Assembly (NCBI RefSeq): GCF_024753135.1
Contig: NZ_JANUGP010000019.1
Coordinates: 95,395-159,394 of the forward strand
From: Streptomyces pyxinicus
Lineage (GTDB): Bacteria > Actinomycetota > Actinomycetes > Streptomycetales > Streptomycetaceae
Length of the DNA stretch: 64,000 bases
Reading direction: 5' to 3'
In this document: positions 36,982 through 45,401 of the stretch, piece by piece
Layout: each line of letters begins with the position of its first letter
Numbering within the stretch: the first letter of the stretch is position 1
Notes under the pieces: generated by a model
What the model was told of the DNA's origin: nothing
What the model saw: only the letters and a program-made list of their open reading frames with translations
Database searches by the model: none
Position numbers and translations under genes: made by a program

Positions 36982-38310
36982 GTGTTCCACGAGCGAGTTT
37001 CCAGAGTGCCCATGCGATGGGTCTGCGCGGCCGCCGTCGTCGCGTGCACGCTGTCGGGTTGCGCGGACAATGGCGGCAGCGGGGCACCCGGGGAGGCGAC
37101 ATCGTCGGCGACGACCGGCAGCCCCTCTCCGGCGCCCCGACCCGTGCACGATCCGCCGACGACCTTCGCGGTCGGCCACGGCAGCATGATGCCGGAGACG
37201 GCCGTCGCGGGACGACTGTCCGTGGCCGGCACGTTGAAGAGCGACCTGCCGGTGGCCCTGTACCGCGGGACCGCGTTCGTCGCGTCCACCGACCGTTTGC
37301 AGGCCGTGGACACCGCGACCGGTCAGATCACGGCCACGGTCCGGCCCCAGGGCAAGCCGGTGGGCTCGGGCAGCGAATGGGACACCGTTCTCGCTTCGGC
37401 ACCGGTACTGGCCACCGCGCAGGGCACCGAGATGGTGATCACGCCGTTCGTGGTGCGACAGACCGGTACGGGGACCCGGGCGGACCACACGGTCGTGGAG
37501 ATCACGGCGGTCAACGCGACCACGGGAAGGCTCATATGGAGGCTGACGCTCCGCCCGCCACACTGGGACGATGTCTATTCCGATCTGCGGACGTCCGTCG
37601 TGGGCGCAGAGGGGGGCGTCGCCGTGGTCCGCGTCTCCACGCAGAGCGGTGATCACGCCATGGCGTACGGCATCGATCTCGGCACCTCCCGCCGGACATG
37701 GGCCGTCGGTCAGTTCCAGGCGGGCGCCGTAGCCGGAGGTTCCGTGGTGGGAACGGCCCTCGATGACAATGTCGGCATCGATCAGCGTCCCGCGGGGTTT
37801 GACCTCACCTCGGGCAGACTCCGCTGGCGAGGCGAACACAGCACCGACGTGGGCACCGCCCCGGCCGGCCCCCGCCTGGTACGCGTGGCCGGCCGGGACT
37901 ACGACAGCGGCGACGCCTACGACCGCCTCGTGGATCCCGGCTCCGGCCGTACGGTGCGAACGATGCCGGCGGACCTGGCAGGCGCCGGGTGCACCTATGA
38001 CGAGCGCAGCACTCTGGTCTGCTCCGGCAAGGGAACGCGGTCACAGACCGCCTGCGGCCTGGACACCTCCACCGGCAAGGTGCTGTGGCAGCTCCCCGAC
38101 AGGCGGGCCGACCGGATCGCTCCCGTGATCACGACGGCCTGGCACGGGCGGGTCTACGGCACGACCGACCACGGTCCGGTCGCCCTGGACGCACGCACCG
38201 GCAAGGACCTGCCGAACCCGGGCGCCGCGCCGTTCCTCGTCAACGAGTCGGCCGGCCTCGCCCTGGACAAGGGCGGTTCGAACCTGATCGTCTACCCCAC
38301 CAGCGGCTGA
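36982..38310 (+). CDS. Exported beta-propeller lipoprotein (PQQ-like repeats)
   Basis: A lipoprotein with signal and lipobox MRWVCAAAVVACTLSGCADNG, followed by a Ser/Pro-rich spacer and about 380 residues of PQQ-like propeller repeats (LQAVDTATGQITATV, VNATTGRLIWRLTL, GFDLTSGRLRWRGEHS, GLDTSTGKVLWQLPD, ALDARTGKDL). It is likely a surface scaffold or ligand-binding protein; no catalytic residues are seen. GTG 36982 is the outermost start; ATG 37012, right at the signal peptide, is equally plausible. It is convergent with the secretion-locus operon 26 bases away, and a second propeller protein sits at the far end of that locus, which suggests a common role. Confidence 0.83.
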   Translation: MFHERVSRVPMRWVCAAAVVACTLSGCADNGGSGAPGEATSSATTGSPSPAPRPVHDPPTTFAVGHGSMMPETAVAGRLSVAGTLKSDLPVALYRGTAFVASTDRLQAVDTATGQITATVRPQGKPVGSGSEWDTVLASAPVLATAQGTEMVITPFVVRQTGTGTRADHTVVEITAVNATTGRLIWRLTLRPPHWDDVYSDLRTSVVGAEGGVAVVRVSTQSGDHAMAYGIDLGTSRRTWAVGQFQAGAVAGGSVVGTALDDNVGIDQRPAGFDLTSGRLRWRGEHSTDVGTAPAGPRLVRVAGRDYDSGDAYDRLVDPGSGRTVRTMPADLAGAGCTYDERSTLVCSGKGTRSQTACGLDTSTGKVLWQLPDRRADRIAPVITTAWHGRVYGTTDHGPVALDARTGKDLPNPGAAPFLVNESAGLALDKGGSNLIVYPTSG

Positions 38311-38335
38311 CACCGGGCACGGCCCCGGGCGACCG

Positions 38336-39376
38336 TCAGCGCTCGGGGCCCTGCTGACGACCGGCACGGCGGGGGTCTCGCTGTGTGTCGCGGTGCTGGT
38401 TCTGCGCCGGGGCCTTGTTCTGCCGGGTCTGCGCGGTGGAGCGCCCTTGCGCCTGAGAGGGCCGTTCGGATTTGGCACGCAGGGCGTCCAGCCTGCTCTG
38501 GACACCGGCACTGCGCCCGTCCTGGCCACGGCCGCTCTCCCTCTCCGCCCTCTGGGGAAGTGCGGTCCGCTCCGCAGCCTTCCCTGCGTTTCGTTCCTTC
38601 AATTTGGCTTCTGCCGCGCGGACTTCTTGAACGCGTTCGACGGGGACCTCGGGTTTCAGAACAGTGCGGATCTTCTGTTCGCCGATCGCCTCGTTACCGG
38701 TCGGGACGACGACATTCCGATAGCGCTCGTTCTGCAGCAGGTCGGCAGCCTGGTGGTACTGCCTGGCCCGCTCCGGCTGTCCGGCGGACATCTGCTCGAA
38801 GTGACCCGACCGCGCGATCTCATACAGCTCGTGGTTGTCGGTCTTCGCCTGGAAGCTGTCCGGCGTGTGGAACTGGAGCTCGAACCTCTGGCCGCTCTCC
38901 TGCTGCTGCCAGGTGGTGTTGATCCCCTTGTAGGCCGGGTCCTGCCAAGTGTTCTTCTCCGACCCCGGCACGGGCTCGTATCCCAACGCCTTGAGACGCC
39001 CGTAGGTCTCCTGGGTGGCTTGAGCGTAGTTCTCCGGCTCGAAGGTGAGCGTGTAGCGGTTGAGGTCGTTGACCCTTCCGAGGACCCTGCCGACGTCCGC
39101 CCCACGGCTCACGTCCACGGCTACTTTGCGGCGCAGGGAGTCGAGTCCCTTGAGGGAGTGACCGACCTCCTCGATGCCGTTCGCCTTCTCGTCACCGACC
39201 AGGGCGCTGCCTCGCTCTGCGCTCTGGTCCCGCAAGAGACGCATGGTGCCGTCCAGGGCGGGGCGCGCCTGTGCGGCGCGGTCCCAAAGGTCCCGTACGA
39301 GTCGGTCCTGCTCGGCAGTGAGGGAGAGATGCGCCTCCGGGCCCTGTCCTCTCCACCCGAGTTCGTCGTCGTTCAC
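38336..39376 (-). CDS. RelA/SpoT-fold protein with Arg-rich C-terminal tail, candidate alarmone-synthetase toxin
   Basis: A 346-residue protein in three parts. Residues 1-70 are helical. Residues about 72-195 resemble the (p)ppGpp synthetase fold: HSLKGLDSLRRKV (basic G-loop-like, 73-85), NDLNRYTLTF (103-112), KNTW (141-144), YKGIN (149-153), RFELQFHTPDSF (164-175) and NHELYEIAR. This pattern resembles RelA/SpoT domains of small alarmone synthetases and of toxic ToxSAS or polymorphic-toxin proteins rather than housekeeping Rel. Residues about 245-346 are a disordered, strongly basic Gln/Arg-rich tail ending RRAGRQQGPER. There is no signal peptide. GTG 39376 overlaps the upstream stop by four bases (GTGA). 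It is the last gene of the type IV secretion-like operon, so a secreted or self-targeting toxin is a real possibility (inference). Confidence 0.65.
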   Translation of the reverse strand: MNDDELGWRGQGPEAHLSLTAEQDRLVRDLWDRAAQARPALDGTMRLLRDQSAERGSALVGDEKANGIEEVGHSLKGLDSLRRKVAVDVSRGADVGRVLGRVNDLNRYTLTFEPENYAQATQETYGRLKALGYEPVPGSEKNTWQDPAYKGINTTWQQQESGQRFELQFHTPDSFQAKTDNHELYEIARSGHFEQMSAGQPERARQYHQAADLLQNERYRNVVVPTGNEAIGEQKIRTVLKPEVPVERVQEVRAAEAKLKERNAGKAAERTALPQRAERESGRGQDGRSAGVQSRLDALRAKSERPSQAQGRSTAQTRQNKAPAQNQHRDTQRDPRRAGRQQGPER

Positions 39377-39873
39377 AGCTCTGTCGCTCCTGAGACCCCG
39401 CGCAGCTCGCGGATCAGGTGCTCCGCCTGATCCGCGGTGATCTCCTCCAGATGATGATCGGTGCGGAAGTGGGTGAACTCGTAGACGACCGGGTCCGGCG
39501 CCCACGCGTTCCCGGCCACGAACGCCTCGTCCATCACACGTTCGGGGCTGCTCCGGCGGCGCACGACCGTGACCGGCGCGACGCCGTCGCGGAATTCCGC
39601 CTCGTCGAGGTACATCGCCCAGTATTCGACCCAGCTCTGCCGGTCCGCCTCCAGTTCCGCCGCGCGGTCGGCCGTGATCGGTTCAAGGCTGGTCGCCATG
39701 GGCGGCCCCTTCACCGTCTCGTTCTCGTCGGCCGGGTGCCATCCCCAGTCGAGGAGCGAGAGGTACTCCCAGGCTCCGCTGCCACGGCGGCGCCACAGCC
39801 CGTCGAGACGAGGCGGCTGGTAACCGCTGTGCATCTCGGTGAAGTACTCGTACTCGTTCGCCTGCTCGGTCAT
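39373..39873 (-). CDS. Small acidic protein of unknown family, coupled to the RelA/SpoT-fold gene
   Basis: I do not recognise this 166-residue protein. It is acidic (many Glu and Asp, e.g. ITADRAAELEADRQSWVEYW and HLEEITADQAEHLIREL), rich in Trp and Tyr, and has no signal or membrane segment. ATG 39873 follows a perfect AGGAGG. Its stop overlaps the start of the RelA/SpoT-fold gene, so equal or higher expression is expected. The position and charge fit an antitoxin, immunity protein or secretion chaperone for that protein, but this is inference only. It is 64 bases downstream of the DUF4913-like gene. Confidence 0.7.
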   Translation of the reverse strand: MTEQANEYEYFTEMHSGYQPPRLDGLWRRRGSGAWEYLSLLDWGWHPADENETVKGPPMATSLEPITADRAAELEADRQSWVEYWAMYLDEAEFRDGVAPVTVVRRRSSPERVMDEAFVAGNAWAPDPVVYEFTHFRTDHHLEEITADQAEHLIRELRGVSGATEL

Positions 39874-39937
39874 CGGTGGTTCCTCCTGGTGCTGAGCGGC
39901 AGTGCGCTGCCCGGCGCCTCAAGTGTGCTGTTGGTGA

Positions 39938-40507
39938 TCAAGTCGCCGACACTGCTCCCGATTGCCCATTCGTCCGTGGCAATCCGGACCGGTCGGTCGG
40001 CGGCAGTTTCCTCAGGCTGGCATGGCCTGTGTTGCGACAGGTGTTCGGGATCACCCGGTTGGCGCGGACGAGCGTGTCCCACAGGCAGCGGTCGTGCCAG
40101 TAGAGAGCCTGGTCGCCGCTGTCGTCCGACTGTTCCGCGGCGAGCATCGCAGCTTTCCAGGACGCCCGGAGACCGGCCAACTCCTCCGCGGCTCCGGGGT
40201 GGTACGGCCAGCACGACGGGATCCGGTACTCGCCCTGGGGCTCGTAGTGCGTATGCAGCCAGTCGACCCAGTCCGCCAGTTCGGACCACTGCAACGAGGT
40301 GGCGCGTGCCGTCCAGGGCCGGGGACACGGTTCCTCTCCAAGGCTCGGTGCTCCCCGAGGGGTCAACCCGCCGATGCCGTCCCGCAGCGCCGCGAGAGCC
40401 TGCTCCAAGCCCTCCATGCGCTGTTCCTGTTTGCCCGTCAGCGTCATGACCATCTCGGCCAGTTCTTCGAGCTGTGCCTCCATGCCTCTGACCGTCACCT
40501 CACTCAT
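39938..40507 (-). CDS. DUF4913-like protein of actinobacterial mobile elements
   Basis: A 189-residue protein. The N-terminal 50 residues form a probable coiled coil (MEAQLEELAEMVMTLTGKQEQRMEGLEQALAAL). The C-terminal part has the DUF4913 pattern: LQWSELADWVDWLHTHYEP, then IPSCWPYHPGAAEELAGLRASW and YWHDRCLWDTL. The family is common on actinobacterial plasmids and integrative elements, often next to coupling-protein genes; its function is unknown. The ATG overlaps the upstream VirD4-like stop by four bases, so it belongs to the same operon. Confidence 0.75.
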   Translation of the reverse strand: MSEVTVRGMEAQLEELAEMVMTLTGKQEQRMEGLEQALAALRDGIGGLTPRGAPSLGEEPCPRPWTARATSLQWSELADWVDWLHTHYEPQGEYRIPSCWPYHPGAAEELAGLRASWKAAMLAAEQSDDSGDQALYWHDRCLWDTLVRANRVIPNTCRNTGHASLRKLPPTDRSGLPRTNGQSGAVSAT

Positions 40508-42309
40508 GACGTCCTTCCCGGTGACTCACGCGGCGCTTTGTCAAGGGGTACGGGCGCGTAGGCCGTGGTCCCCTGCGGTGCCACCGGCGTCCCGTACAGA
40601 CGCCTCGACTCCTCGGTGATCGGGGCGAGGTCGGTCTCCCAGTAAGGCTCGGCTTCCACGATCATGGGACGGGCGCCCTGCATCATGACGACCATGCGCC
40701 GTGACGGCAGTGCTGCCAGGTCGGCCACCGACATGATCTGCTTGTCACGGATGCTCTCGGACATCGACTGGTTGCCCGTCAGTCCCCGGCCGTCCAGGTT
40801 GCGGGTGGCCGTCGGGGCCTCCCACTCTCCGATGAGGTTGGACACACGCCGCAGCAAACCCTCGGTGTCCGATACACCGCCGCCGTACGTCTTGCACGCG
40901 GCGGCATCCCACAGTGTCTCCATCCCATGCTCGCCGAAGGCCTCGACGCCCTGCCCCCACGTCTGGAGCCAGGCCATGACCACGATGCCCTTGCTTCGGT
41001 AGTACGTGTACAGGTCCGGGAGCTGCTTCCAGCGGCAGGTGTTCGCGACCTCGTCGAGCGGCGCGACCAGCGGGACCGGCAGGCGGCCGCCCGGCATCCG
41101 GTCCGCGGCCCGGTCCGCGGCGGTCAGTACGGCGGCGGACAGCGCGGTGGTGAGCGGGGCCGCAGAGCTGACGCCCTTGCGGGACAGCAGGTAGAGCGTG
41201 TCGGAGGAGAGTACGAACTCCTCGGGGTTGAACTCCGTGCGTTCGACACGCTGTTCCGGGGAGCAGCTCACCCAACGGGTGATGTCGTCGTTCGTCAGCC
41301 AACTGACGTAGATCTCGGCAGTCGCGAAGACCGAGTCCCGGGTCTTGTCCGGCAACCGACGCATCCCGGAGAGTCCGGTGGCGGCGACGGCGGCCCCGTG
41401 CGCGCGCAGGATGTCCTCGGGCTCCGTGTTCTGGCTGTCGGTCAGCCACATGTAGACGCGCTTGAGCTGTTGTCCGTCCAGTGCGGCTGCCAGCAGGCAC
41501 CAGCTGAGGACCTGTCTGCCCTTGGGATCGAAGAACCCGTCGGAGCGGGCCCTGTCCTCGGCAGCGGTGCCGGCGTCCACGAGGACACTCATGAGCTCCT
41601 CGGCGTCGGACAGCTTCTTCACCTGCCGCAGCGGGTTCCACCACCAGGCAGGCGGCTCCTGCGCGATCTCCTGTGGGTCGAACACCCAGGTCTGGCCCTT
41701 GTACGAGCGGCCAAGACGCGTGAGTGCCACGATGTCGTCCTTGTTGGACGACGTCATGCAGGCGCCTGGCGCCGTGAGCACGGCCGGGATCACCTGGGCC
41801 ACGGACTTGTGCCGGCCGGGGCCCGCGATGGTCAGATGCAGGAATTCCCACGGCGCGTACACACGCTTGCCGGTGGTCACCGATCGGCCTATGCGGATGC
41901 CCGGCGCGCGGGAGTCGATCCGCAGCCGCTGGGCGGTGTTCTCGGCCAGGGCCTGCAGGGCCATCTGATCACGTCGGCTGGTCATTCGGCGGGCCGCGTC
42001 GTCGTTGGCCTTTGTGGAGACTCCAGAGCGCCAGGTGTGCCTGACCAGGCGCCACACGGCGAACGCGACGGCCGCGACTACGGCCAGTTCCACCAGAAGG
42101 AACACGGTGGCCGCCGTGGTCCAGCGCCAACTGCCGTTGGCGAGGCCGATCAGCGGGGTGAACAGGCTCAGCGCTTCCCATGAGCCGGTCGCCCACCACT
42201 GGGCGGCGAGCAGGGCCACATAGGTGAGCACCGCCACGAGCACGACCGTCCCCGCGGCGACGGCAGCGGCGGCCTGGGCGGGGGTCGCCCGATCCGGATG
42301 GCGCGCCAT
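40504..42309 (-). CDS. VirD4/TraG-like type IV coupling ATPase
   Basis: A 601-residue membrane ATPase that would select substrates (DNA or protein) and feed them to the channel. Two N-terminal membrane segments (about 17-40 and 64-90) precede the cytoplasmic domain. The P-loop is IAGPGRHKSVAQ (163-169), shortened compared with the usual GPTGSGKT but typical of the actinobacterial branch, followed by SSNKDDIVALT. Walker B is VPLVAPLDEVANTC, with the TraG-like LYTYYRSKGIVVMAWLQTWGQ after it. Its ATG shares one base with the upstream VirB4-like stop (TGATG). No relaxase is encoded nearby, so protein substrates should be considered. Confidence 0.88.
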   Translation of the reverse strand: MARHPDRATPAQAAAAVAAGTVVLVAVLTYVALLAAQWWATGSWEALSLFTPLIGLANGSWRWTTAATVFLLVELAVVAAVAFAVWRLVRHTWRSGVSTKANDDAARRMTSRRDQMALQALAENTAQRLRIDSRAPGIRIGRSVTTGKRVYAPWEFLHLTIAGPGRHKSVAQVIPAVLTAPGACMTSSNKDDIVALTRLGRSYKGQTWVFDPQEIAQEPPAWWWNPLRQVKKLSDAEELMSVLVDAGTAAEDRARSDGFFDPKGRQVLSWCLLAAALDGQQLKRVYMWLTDSQNTEPEDILRAHGAAVAATGLSGMRRLPDKTRDSVFATAEIYVSWLTNDDITRWVSCSPEQRVERTEFNPEEFVLSSDTLYLLSRKGVSSAAPLTTALSAAVLTAADRAADRMPGGRLPVPLVAPLDEVANTCRWKQLPDLYTYYRSKGIVVMAWLQTWGQGVEAFGEHGMETLWDAAACKTYGGGVSDTEGLLRRVSNLIGEWEAPTATRNLDGRGLTGNQSMSESIRDKQIMSVADLAALPSRRMVVMMQGARPMIVEAEPYWETDLAPITEESRRLYGTPVAPQGTTAYAPVPLDKAPRESPGRTS

Positions 42310-43868
42310 CACACGCCCGTCCTCGCGGGCCGGACGGTGCCGTCGGAGCGGTCCGCATCTGCGACGGAGACCCGGTTGGCCCACTTCTGGTTGGTGTCGT
42401 TGAGCTGGATCTCCGCCTGGGTGAGGGCCGTCTGGATCGGGATTCCCGGATTGGCGCCCGCTTTGACGAGGAACTTGCCCCGGCCCGGCGGAGGCATCTC
42501 CTTGCCGGTCTTGTTGTCGATGGAAGGAGGAATGGACCATTCCACAATCAGCTCACGCTCCCTGCTGGAAAGCGGAACGATCGAGTTGAGCGCGTCCATC
42601 TCGGCCCGCGGCAGACCACCGAGGAACACCATTCCGGACCGCTCCACGAAGCCCTTTGCCTTCTCGCGGTCCTCTTGGTTGGGAAGCGAGAGCAGGTCGG
42701 CTGTGGAGTGTGTGGTCATGGACTGGCCGATGCCGATCTGCCGGTTCAGACGGGTCAGCTCGTCCACCCTGTCGACCAGACCGACGCCGGCCCGCAGGAT
42801 GCGCCAGAGTTCGTCCAGGACCAGGAAGAAGTTGCGGCGAGGCGCGAGTCCGGCGTTGGTCAGCCGGTCGTGCGCCTCGATCGCCGCGAAAGCCTCGGCC
42901 CAGCAGGTGAGCAGCACCGCGCCTTCGAGGGTTTTCTCGGAGGCCGGAATGGAGGACAGGTCGATGGAGACCGGCCGGTCCAGCGAGAGGCGCTCGCTGG
43001 TCTGCCTGTTGAAGGTGGCCGCCAGTGTGCCCTCCACCAGCGACATCAGGCTCTTCAGTAGCGGCTTGACAGTCGTACGGTACTGGTCCTCGTCCTCGGC
43101 CAACGTCATGTTGCGCAGCGGGTCGGGACCGTCTTTGATCAGCTGGACGAGATCGCCGAGGAGCGCCGGCCGCCCCAGGTCCACGTCGTCGAGCAACTCG
43201 ATGGCCTTGCCCAGCAGCGACTCCTCGTCACCGGTGATCGCCGCCTTGCGGACAATGGAGATGAGTGCCGCCACCATGGTCGAACGGCGTCCGGTGGCCT
43301 CCTCAAGCAGACTGCGCCGGGCACTGCCGACGAGCCGCTGAGCCGCCGCGCCCATCTCACCGAGGTCGAGTGGGTTGAGGCTGCCCATGCCCCGGCCGAG
43401 CTGGATGACCTGGCCGTCCAAGGCCCGGGTCAGGTCCGTGTACTCGCCCTTGGTGTCGCCGGGCACGAGCGAGACGATGCCGCGGAAGTCCAGGCCGACC
43501 ATCATCCGGCGGTTGACCGTGCTCTTTCCGAGGCCCGGCTTGGCCAGCGTGAACATCGACGGGTTCGCGATCAGGGATGCCCGCTCGAACCAGGCGATGG
43601 GGTCACAGCACAGCGTCGCGCCGGTGATGATGTTGCGTCCCAGCGGAACGCCCATCATCGGCGTGCCGGCGCCGACGACGAACGGCCACAGTCCGCACAC
43701 CTGCTTGCTGGTGCCGCGGTATTCGGTGGGCATGTCCAGGTACGCCGTCCGGCCACCGTTCGGGCCGTACATTCCACGGCCGCCGATCCGGGGCAGCCGA
43801 CCCCAATTCCGGCCCCATCGGACCGGCCCCTCCACCTCGACGTCGTCCGTCTTCCTGCGCCGCGCCAT
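42309..43868 (-). CDS. VirB4-like type IV secretion ATPase
   Basis: A 519-residue cytoplasmic ATPase. Walker A is AKPGLGKST (109-117), followed by VPGDTKGEYTDL, typical of VirB4/TraC C-terminal domains. Walker B is FFLVLDELWRIL, and QIGIGQSMTTHSTADL is the downstream sensor motif. The protein is shorter than full VirB4 because the N-terminal non-ATPase domain is reduced; in this actinobacterial branch the adjacent SCO6880-family protein may take that role (inference). ATG 43868 follows GGAGGG at good distance. It is coupled to the VirD4-like gene downstream. Confidence 0.88.
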   Translation of the reverse strand: MARRRKTDDVEVEGPVRWGRNWGRLPRIGGRGMYGPNGGRTAYLDMPTEYRGTSKQVCGLWPFVVGAGTPMMGVPLGRNIITGATLCCDPIAWFERASLIANPSMFTLAKPGLGKSTVNRRMMVGLDFRGIVSLVPGDTKGEYTDLTRALDGQVIQLGRGMGSLNPLDLGEMGAAAQRLVGSARRSLLEEATGRRSTMVAALISIVRKAAITGDEESLLGKAIELLDDVDLGRPALLGDLVQLIKDGPDPLRNMTLAEDEDQYRTTVKPLLKSLMSLVEGTLAATFNRQTSERLSLDRPVSIDLSSIPASEKTLEGAVLLTCWAEAFAAIEAHDRLTNAGLAPRRNFFLVLDELWRILRAGVGLVDRVDELTRLNRQIGIGQSMTTHSTADLLSLPNQEDREKAKGFVERSGMVFLGGLPRAEMDALNSIVPLSSRERELIVEWSIPPSIDNKTGKEMPPPGRGKFLVKAGANPGIPIQTALTQAEIQLNDTNQKWANRVSVADADRSDGTVRPARTGV

Positions 43869-43886
43869 CGGTGCGACCCTCCTTCC

Positions 43887-45401
43887 CTACTTCAGCGTCT
43901 TGGGCAGCTTCAAAACGACGTGTTCGGGCAGGATCACGCCGATCGGCAGGGCGGCCAGGAATGCCGCGTCCTGGCTGCCCCAGGCATAGCGCAGCGCGAT
44001 TCGCGCCGGCGCGCTCAGGTTGTCCACCGCGGTCTCGGCCGCGAGCACCCGGGCGTTGCCCTCCTCCTCGTCCGCGTCCATGACCGTGGCGGTGACGACG
44101 AGTCCGAAGAGCGTCAGTCCGGCACCGCGTGCCTCCTCCTGCCGGGTCTTGGCCGCCGCGAGGTACTCCGCCTCGGCGTGCGCCTGGCCGGTCCGGGTGG
44201 TCTCGGTGCGACTGCGTGCCGCACGGAAGTCCCGGTCGGCGATGGCCGCGGCCTCGGCCGGCGAGTGCGGTCGGTAGATGAGCGCGACGCGCTTGCGGTC
44301 GATGTCGTTGTGGGACGACAGCAGGTGCTTGAGCACATCCGAGAAGATCTCGCCGCGCGGCGCCTCTCCCATCATCCAGGTGACGCTGGTCGCGCCGTCG
44401 TGCCAGTAGCTCTTGGCTTTGGCGTGATGCGTGGTCGGCCCCGCCTGCGACCAGGTCAGACCGGATCCACGGCCGGCCGCACGGGCCTGGTCGATGAGCT
44501 GGGAGACGCCCGGCTCGTACGCGGTGCGCACAATTTCCGCCAGTTCCGTCGCGGAGAGCGGAGCGGCCGCCCCGGCGCCGGTGGTCGCCAGCCGCGAGGT
44601 CAGCGACGGAAGGCGGCGGCCGATCTCCACGGCCATCTCGGCGGCGGTCCGCTTGCTCCGTCCGATCGTGCTCGCCGCGTCGTACACGAACGACACGTAG
44701 GTGTTGATCGTCGGCGATCCGGAGGGGTAGTCCCGATCGATATCCGCCATGACACGCTGTGCCAGCGGAGACGCGGTAGCCGCCCGCTGATGACGAATCT
44801 CGTTGTGCAGCTTCTCGCCGGAGTCCGGGGCCACCTCCACCACCACCTGGAAGCCGACCAGGTTCGGCTCCCCCGACATGGTCTGCATGAAGGCGCCCCA
44901 GTTGGCCACCCAGGTGTCGATGTCGCCCTGGTCGACCAGCGACCCGCCCTGCGCGCTGCACGACATCGCGACGGCGAAGTGCTCGACCTCGTGATAGCGG
45001 ATCATCCCGAACGAACGTCCCAGGCCGTCCGTGGCCTCGTACATGTCCGAGGCCATGGCAAGGCCGGGCAGCAGGCTCTTCCCACCGGGGACCTTGGAGA
45101 GGATACCGGAGCGATACACGTTCTGACCTTTCATGACGCCCCGCCACCAGGCGAGACGTGAGTAGAGCAGAGTCCCCATGTGCCGTCCGTAGCGGTCCCG
45201 GACCGCCAGCGGCACCAGCACCACCGCGCCCACGGCGAGTGTGATCGCCGCGATCCACAGGTTGAGCGGAGCGGCAGTGCCCGCGACAGCCAGGAAGAGG
45301 AACAGGACGGCGGTGGGGACCAGGCCCAATCCGCCCAGGCCCGCCGACTTCGGGCGCCGCCAGTTACCGTACGTGCGCAACTGCTGCGCTTCAGGCGCCA
45401 C
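43887..45401 (-). CDS. SCO6880-family type IV secretion-associated membrane protein
   Basis: A 504-residue protein of the family named after Streptomyces coelicolor SCO6880, found in actinobacterial transfer loci. The N-terminus (TYGNWRRPKSAGLGGLGLVPTAVLF) leads into two adjacent membrane segments (about 25-70), the rest is a large cytoplasmic domain with no P-loop, including VVVEVAPDSGEKLHNEIRHQR and KRVALIYRPHSPAEAA. It resembles the N-terminal part of VirB4-type proteins plus a PrgI-like membrane hairpin (inference). GTG 45401 follows GGAGGGAGG and overlaps the upstream gene by 11 bases. Confidence 0.87.
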   Translation of the reverse strand: MAPEAQQLRTYGNWRRPKSAGLGGLGLVPTAVLFLFLAVAGTAAPLNLWIAAITLAVGAVVLVPLAVRDRYGRHMGTLLYSRLAWWRGVMKGQNVYRSGILSKVPGGKSLLPGLAMASDMYEATDGLGRSFGMIRYHEVEHFAVAMSCSAQGGSLVDQGDIDTWVANWGAFMQTMSGEPNLVGFQVVVEVAPDSGEKLHNEIRHQRAATASPLAQRVMADIDRDYPSGSPTINTYVSFVYDAASTIGRSKRTAAEMAVEIGRRLPSLTSRLATTGAGAAAPLSATELAEIVRTAYEPGVSQLIDQARAAGRGSGLTWSQAGPTTHHAKAKSYWHDGATSVTWMMGEAPRGEIFSDVLKHLLSSHNDIDRKRVALIYRPHSPAEAAAIADRDFRAARSRTETTRTGQAHAEAEYLAAAKTRQEEARGAGLTLFGLVVTATVMDADEEEGNARVLAAETAVDNLSAPARIALRYAWGSQDAAFLAALPIGVILPEHVVLKLPKTLK

